Assembly: GCA_012031475.1 (NCBI GenBank) | Contig: JAAUTJ010000163.1 | Span: forward strand, 1-8,630 | Reading direction: 5' to 3' | From: Leptolyngbyaceae cyanobacterium SM1_3_5 | GTDB lineage: Bacteria > Cyanobacteriota > Cyanobacteriia > Elainellales > Elainellaceae | Length of the DNA: 8,630 nt | Shown: positions 5,264 to 8,630 of the stretch, one piece after another | Layout: the number at the start of each line of letters is the position of its first letter | How positions within the stretch are numbered: the first letter of the stretch is position 1 | The notes under the pieces: model-generated | Databases searched by the model: none | Told to the model about the DNA's origin: nothing | What the model saw: the letters and a program-made list of their open reading frames with translations, nothing else | Position numbers and translations under genes: made by a program

Positions 5264-5923
5264 TTAATCTTTGCTTGATCCTGCGAGTGCAGTTGTTAAA
5301 CCCAGTCCCAAATAAACGCTGCCGCTGAAATAGCGTTGGGCGCGAAGAAAGCGAAGATTTCCTCTGAGCCACTGGCCGATCGATCCGGCAATCAGGGCAT
5401 AAAGTCCATCGCTGAATGTGGTGATCGTGACAAACAAACAGCCGAGAATCAGAATTTGTGAAACGGCTGAACCTTGAGAGCGATCGACAAACTGAGGCAG
5501 AAACGCAAAATAGAACAGCGCGACTTTTGGATTGAGAATATTAACGACGACCCCTTGAAAGAAAATGCGCTTCAGGCTGGCTGATTTGACGGCGCGATAC
5601 CGTTCCGGGAGCGCTGCGCGATCGGGCTGAATTTCTTCACGAGTCAGCAGTGTACGAATGCCAAGATAAATCAAATAGGCTGCACCCAAATATTTGATGA
5701 TGCTAAAGGCAATGGCCGATGACATCAGCAGCGCCGAAAGCCCGAACGCAGCGGCAGCGATGTGAAAGAAATTGCCGAATTCAATTCCCAACATGGAAAC
5801 AATTCCGGCCAAACGACCCTGATTGACGCTTCTGGCAACAATGTAAAGAACGGCGGGACCAGGAAGGATCGCGATCGCAAAACTGGCAGCGGCAAATATC
5901 AGTAAGGTTGATAATTCTGGCAT
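5264..5923 (-). CDS. LysE/RhtB family amino-acid or metabolite exporter
   Basis: A 219-residue hydrophobic inner-membrane protein with about six membrane segments, the usual size for this family. The N-terminus contains the conserved PGPAVLYIVARSVNQGR segment (about 21-37). LGIEFGNFFHIAAAAFGLSA and IKYLGAAYLIYLGIRTLL follow, and later the family's NPKVALFYFAFLPQFVD motif. Members export amino acids such as lysine, arginine, homoserine or threonine, or related small metabolites. The start ATG at 5923 has AAGGAA 7 bases upstream. It lies 14 bases after the ABC ATPase stop and 6 bases before the second cysteine hydrolase. Presence of an exporter in a catabolic operon is odd: it may remove a by-product or an overflow amino acid. 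Substrate not predictable. Confidence 0.92.
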   Translation of the reverse strand: MPELSTLLIFAAASFAIAILPGPAVLYIVARSVNQGRLAGIVSMLGIEFGNFFHIAAAAFGLSALLMSSAIAFSIIKYLGAAYLIYLGIRTLLTREEIQPDRAALPERYRAVKSASLKRIFFQGVVVNILNPKVALFYFAFLPQFVDRSQGSAVSQILILGCLFVTITTFSDGLYALIAGSIGQWLRGNLRFLRAQRYFSGSVYLGLGLTTALAGSSKD

Positions 5924-5937
5924 CGTTTTTCCTTGAA

Positions 5938-7491
5938 TTAATGTCCGGCCATTGCGTGACCGATCGCGCCGAAATCCGCCTGATCGATTGAACTTTCGTA
6001 GGCGAATTGACCGCTGCTGATCACGAGAATGCGATCGCTTAACTTCAACAATTCATCTAAATCTTCGCTGACTAATAAAACCGCAACGCCGCGATTGCGA
6101 GCGGAAATAATTTGTCCGTGAATGAATTCGACGGCGGCAAAATCGAGGCCAAAGCAGGGATTTGCGGCGATTAGCAGATTGATTTCGTCTGAAGACAGTT
6201 CGCGGGCAAGGACGGTTCGCTGCACGTTGCCGCCGGACAAGTTGCCGACGGGCGTTTCGGGCGACGGGGTTTTCACGGAGAACTGGGTGATCAGTCCTTG
6301 CGCCATCTGGCGGATCGCTTTGAGGATGAGCAGAACGCCTTTGGCCTGCGGGGAGCGATCGAACGTCCGCAACGCCATATTTTCCGCCACGCTCATGTGC
6401 GGGACGCAGGCATTTCGCAAGGGTTCTTCCGGCAGGGCAAAGACGTGATGCTGGCGCATTTCGGCGCGGGTCGCTCCGTAAGGCTGGCCGTTGACAAGAA
6501 CCTGTCCCTGTGTGGCTTCGCGCTGTCCAGCCAAAACTTCCACCAGTTCGCGCTGGCCGTTGCCGGAAATTCCGGCAATGCCGACGACTTCGCCGCTGTG
6601 GACGGTGAACGTTGCGCCTTTGACGGCTTCTAGGCCGTTGTCTTTGTTGGCGTGGAGCGAGCGAACTTCGAGGACGGGTTTGGCTTGCAGGTGCGCGACT
6701 TTTTCGACGGCTTGGGGGTCGCGTCGATCGCCCATCATCATCTCGGCCATGTCGCTGACCGTCAGATCTCTGACGGCTCCGCTTCCAGCAAATTTGCCTT
6801 TCCGCAGAACGGTGATTTCGTCAGCAAAGGCCAGGACTTCGCGGAACTTGTGCGAAATCATCAGGACGCTGAGTTTGCCTTCGCTCACCTGATCGCGCAA
6901 GAGTCCCAGCACTTCATCCGCTTCCTGCGGCGTCAAAACCGAAGTCGGCTCATCCAAAATCAAGATGTGGCTGTGTAAATAAATCTGCTTAAGAATCTCC
7001 AGCTTTTGCTTTTGTCCGGCGGCGAGTTGCGCGATCGGCACATCGAGCGGAACCTGAAACGGTGCGGTCGCCATGAATGCCCGCAGCCCGTCCATCTCCT
7101 GCTTCCAGTTGATCAAGTTCGGACTGTCAAAGCGCGACAGAACAAGATTTTCGGCCACCGTCATGGCCGGAACCGAGGTGAAATGCTGATAAACCATGCC
7201 GATTCCGTATTTGTGGGCATCGCGAGGGGAAGCGATCGCCACCGTCTGCCCGTCCACTTTCACTTCGCCCGCTGTCGGCGCATAAAAGCCCATCACGCAT
7301 TTAACCAGCGTACTTTTGCCCGCGCCGTTTTCGCCCAGCAAAGCGTGAAAGCTTCCCGGTTTGAGCGTCATCGAAACCGAGTCGAGCGCGACCAGCGAGC
7401 CAAACTGCTTCGTCATGTGGACGACTTGGAGTTCGGGCGGCGGCAGGGAGGGGGCGATCGTGGTCGAGTCGGCAGAATTTGTGACGGTCAT
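5938..7491 (-). CDS. ABC transporter ATP-binding protein, BMP/nucleoside type (two NBDs)
   Basis: ATPase subunit of an importer of the YufO/NupO class, which normally works with two permeases and a BMP-family lipoprotein and takes up nucleosides or similar small solutes. I use the ATG at 7491 (MTVTNSADSTTIAPSLPPPE), 20 bases after the BiuH stop; the longer frame upstream only shadows BiuH. The protein has about 517 residues. First domain: Walker A GENGAGKST (about 53-61), Q-loop in VYQHF, signature LAAGQ (about 156-160), Walker B ILILDEP (about 176-182), switch His in ISHKF. Second domain: degenerate Walker A GISGNGQRE (about 307-315), signature LSGGN (about 418), and LLIAANPCFGLD in place of a DEP-type Walker B, as usual for this family. 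Permease and binding-protein genes are missing from the window; they may lie beyond 8630. With BiuH upstream, biuret or another ureide is a plausible cargo. Confidence 0.92.
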   Translation of the reverse strand: MTVTNSADSTTIAPSLPPPELQVVHMTKQFGSLVALDSVSMTLKPGSFHALLGENGAGKSTLVKCVMGFYAPTAGEVKVDGQTVAIASPRDAHKYGIGMVYQHFTSVPAMTVAENLVLSRFDSPNLINWKQEMDGLRAFMATAPFQVPLDVPIAQLAAGQKQKLEILKQIYLHSHILILDEPTSVLTPQEADEVLGLLRDQVSEGKLSVLMISHKFREVLAFADEITVLRKGKFAGSGAVRDLTVSDMAEMMMGDRRDPQAVEKVAHLQAKPVLEVRSLHANKDNGLEAVKGATFTVHSGEVVGIAGISGNGQRELVEVLAGQREATQGQVLVNGQPYGATRAEMRQHHVFALPEEPLRNACVPHMSVAENMALRTFDRSPQAKGVLLILKAIRQMAQGLITQFSVKTPSPETPVGNLSGGNVQRTVLARELSSDEINLLIAANPCFGLDFAAVEFIHGQIISARNRGVAVLLVSEDLDELLKLSDRILVISSGQFAYESSIDQADFGAIGHAMAGH

Positions 7492-7511
7492 GGCAATTGA
7501 GGAGTGAAAGG

Positions 7512-8192
7512 TCAAGGTTGAACAGCAGCAATCACCGCATTGGAATCCGCGATCGCACCGAACACGCCGCCCTGCATCGTCACCATTTTCAAGGCGGCGA
7601 GGTGGTTGCCGTAGTCGGTTGCTCCGGTGCAGTCGGACAAAATCAGGCATTCGTAGCCGCGATCGTTCGCGTCGCGCATCGTCGTGTGGACACAAACATC
7701 GGTCGTGATCCCCGCCAGAATGATGTTTTGAACGCCGCGCAGCTTCAAAATCATGTCCAGATCCGTCGCGTAGAACGAACCTTTTCCGGGCTTGTCGATC
7801 ACGATTTCATCGGGAAGCGGCACAAGTTCGGGAATAATTTCCCACCCCGGTTCACCCCGAACGAGAATCTTTCCACATGGCCCCGGATCGCCAATTCCCG
7901 CGCCGATTTGCCGCGATCGCCACCGCTTATTTTCCGGCAGGTCTGCGAGATCCGGGCGATGCCCTTCCCGCGTGTGCATGATGTGGAAGTTTTGCGATCG
8001 CATCACCTCCAACAGCCGTTGCAGCGGGGCGATCGGGGCGCGGGTGAGCGATAGATCGTATCCCATGCGATCGACATAGCCGCCCTTGCCGCAAAAGTCG
8101 ATCTGCATATCGATCACGATCAGAGCGGTGTTTTCGGGACGTAGATCGCCGTTAAACGGATACTTGTACGGTTCCGACTGGATGTAGCGCAC
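7512..8192 (-). CDS. biuH: Biuret hydrolase (biuret amidohydrolase)
   Basis: Isochorismatase-fold cysteine hydrolase that should convert biuret to allophanate and ammonia. I choose the GTG at 8192-8190 (MRYIQSEPYKYPFNGDLRPE), with GGGAG 8 bases upstream, giving 226 residues. A longer frame (from 8273) would overlap the amidase gene and is unlikely. The triad is visible: Asp28 (VIDMQIDFCGKGGY), Lys134 (DKPGKGSFYAT) and Cys167 (TTDVCVHTTM), plus Gln207 (MQGGVFG). Each is exactly 8 lower than the residues I recall for Rhizobium leguminosarum BiuH (Asp36, Lys142, Cys175, Gln215). Other BiuH-like stretches are VDRMGYDLSL, HTREGHRPDLADLP, RIGAGIGDPGPCG-type and GATDYGNHLAALKM. It starts 4 bases after the amidase stop, so translation is probably coupled. 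Family call strong; activity is inferred by similarity. Confidence 0.9.
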   Translation of the reverse strand: MRYIQSEPYKYPFNGDLRPENTALIVIDMQIDFCGKGGYVDRMGYDLSLTRAPIAPLQRLLEVMRSQNFHIMHTREGHRPDLADLPENKRWRSRQIGAGIGDPGPCGKILVRGEPGWEIIPELVPLPDEIVIDKPGKGSFYATDLDMILKLRGVQNIILAGITTDVCVHTTMRDANDRGYECLILSDCTGATDYGNHLAALKMVTMQGGVFGAIADSNAVIAAVQP

Positions 8193-8196
8193 GGGT

Positions 8197-8630
8197 TTAA
8201 CTCCCGACCTGCGTGGGCAACTCTTCACCTTTGTACTGGCGTGTGGGAGCGGGAAAGCCGCAGGATGTGCCATCGGTGTGAATCACTTCGTCTTCCCAAG
8301 GCAGGCGATAGTTGCCTTCCACCATGTCCTGCATATAGGTGTAGGGACAGTCTTGCGCTCCACCTTTAACGGCGACGTAGCCGCGATGTCCGAACTGGTA
8401 GATGTTGTTTTCGACGCTCCAGTGCTGGCGAGCTTCACGCACCAAGTCCGGGCGCAGTTCTGCCGTAATGATTTCGTCGGGGCGGTGACTGCCCATCGCG
8501 ATCGGGACGCCATCAAAGTTGACGAACATCCCTTCGCCCATCGAGTCGAACGTGCCATCGCTGCCGCACATACAGACCGAGGCCGTTTGCATCAGATTAC
8601 AAAAGGCGTTTGCCTGATTCGTGATTTGCC
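8197..8630 (-). CDS. Formamidase-type aliphatic amidase (nitrilase superfamily), C-terminal part
   Basis: Only about 143 C-terminal residues are in the window; the gene runs off the right edge. The visible part reads ITNQANAFCNLMQTASVCMC, then DSMGEGMFVNFDG, RPDEIITAELRPDLVREAR, WSVENNIYQFGHRGYVAVKG, YMQDMVEGNYRLPWED and DGTSCGFP. This follows the C-terminal third of formamidase AmiF (NAW.NLM, FGEG..CNFDG, WGLENNIYNLGHRGYVA, LPWED) more closely than acylamidase AmiE. Such enzymes hydrolyse formamide or short aliphatic amides to ammonia and the acid in the cytoplasm. The Glu-Lys-Cys triad lies upstream of the window edge and cannot be checked. It is the first gene of the operon seen here and stops 4 bases before biuH, which suggests that amide and biuret breakdown are co-expressed. 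Confidence 0.85.
   Translation of the reverse strand, partial: QITNQANAFCNLMQTASVCMCGSDGTFDSMGEGMFVNFDGVPIAMGSHRPDEIITAELRPDLVREARQHWSVENNIYQFGHRGYVAVKGGAQDCPYTYMQDMVEGNYRLPWEDEVIHTDGTSCGFPAPTRQYKGEELPTQVGS

Noticed and set aside
7492..7695. 68-residue N-terminal extension of the ABC ATPase
   Set aside because: It lies in the biuH coding region in another frame. Its MCPHDDARRERSRLRM resembles MCANHDARSQRSRLRM in the other cysteine hydrolase only because both shadow the same paralogous segment.
8193..8273. Upstream start for the biuret hydrolase
   Set aside because: It would overlap the amidase gene by about 75 bases. The GTG at 8192 has a well-placed GGGAG and aligns with the length and catalytic spacing recalled for BiuH.

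Overview
The window looks like chromosomal DNA of a filamentous-type cyanobacterium. The octamer GCGATCGC (HIP1) and its core CGATCG recur throughout, inside and outside genes. The intergenic repeats resemble the G/A-rich GGCAGAGGG-type and AGACGCG...CGCGTCT-type dispersed repeats of such genomes. Several proteins (the FAD-dependent oxidoreductase at the left edge and the small CPCC zinc ribbon) are of types I know mainly from cyanobacteria. I cannot name genus or species.

Left part (1-2121). A minus-strand FAD-dependent oxidoreductase with an N-terminal signal peptide runs off the left edge and seems to carry a frameshift. A repeat-rich divergent intergenic region (438-783) separates it from a plus-strand GNAT acetyltransferase gene that ends in a clear intrinsic terminator. 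After a long AT-rich stretch without a convincing gene comes a small plus-strand zinc-ribbon gene (1804-2004). A hairpin terminator made of the same repeat sequence family lies between it and the next, convergent gene.

Middle (2122-4140). A Tat-exported flavin amine/amino-acid oxidase lies on the minus strand. Three perfect 12-bp repeats fall between its signal peptide and its FAD-binding strand. A 342-bp gap without a credible gene follows.

Right part (4141-8630). Six minus-strand genes are spaced 4 to 31 bases apart and look like one operon. In transcription order they are: formamidase-type nitrilase-superfamily amidase (C-terminal third only), biuret hydrolase (BiuH-type cysteine hydrolase), a BMP/nucleoside-type ABC transporter ATPase with two nucleotide-binding domains, a LysE/RhtB exporter, a second isochorismatase-fold cysteine hydrolase, and a stand-alone allophanate-hydrolase C-terminal domain protein. 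Together they suggest import and stepwise hydrolysis of small amide/ureide nitrogen compounds (biuret and relatives, formamide) to ammonia. The permeases, the binding lipoprotein and any allophanate hydrolase amidase domain are not in the window; they would be expected to the right of 8630 or elsewhere. The neighbouring secreted amine oxidase could add to nitrogen scavenging, but that link is inferred from position only.
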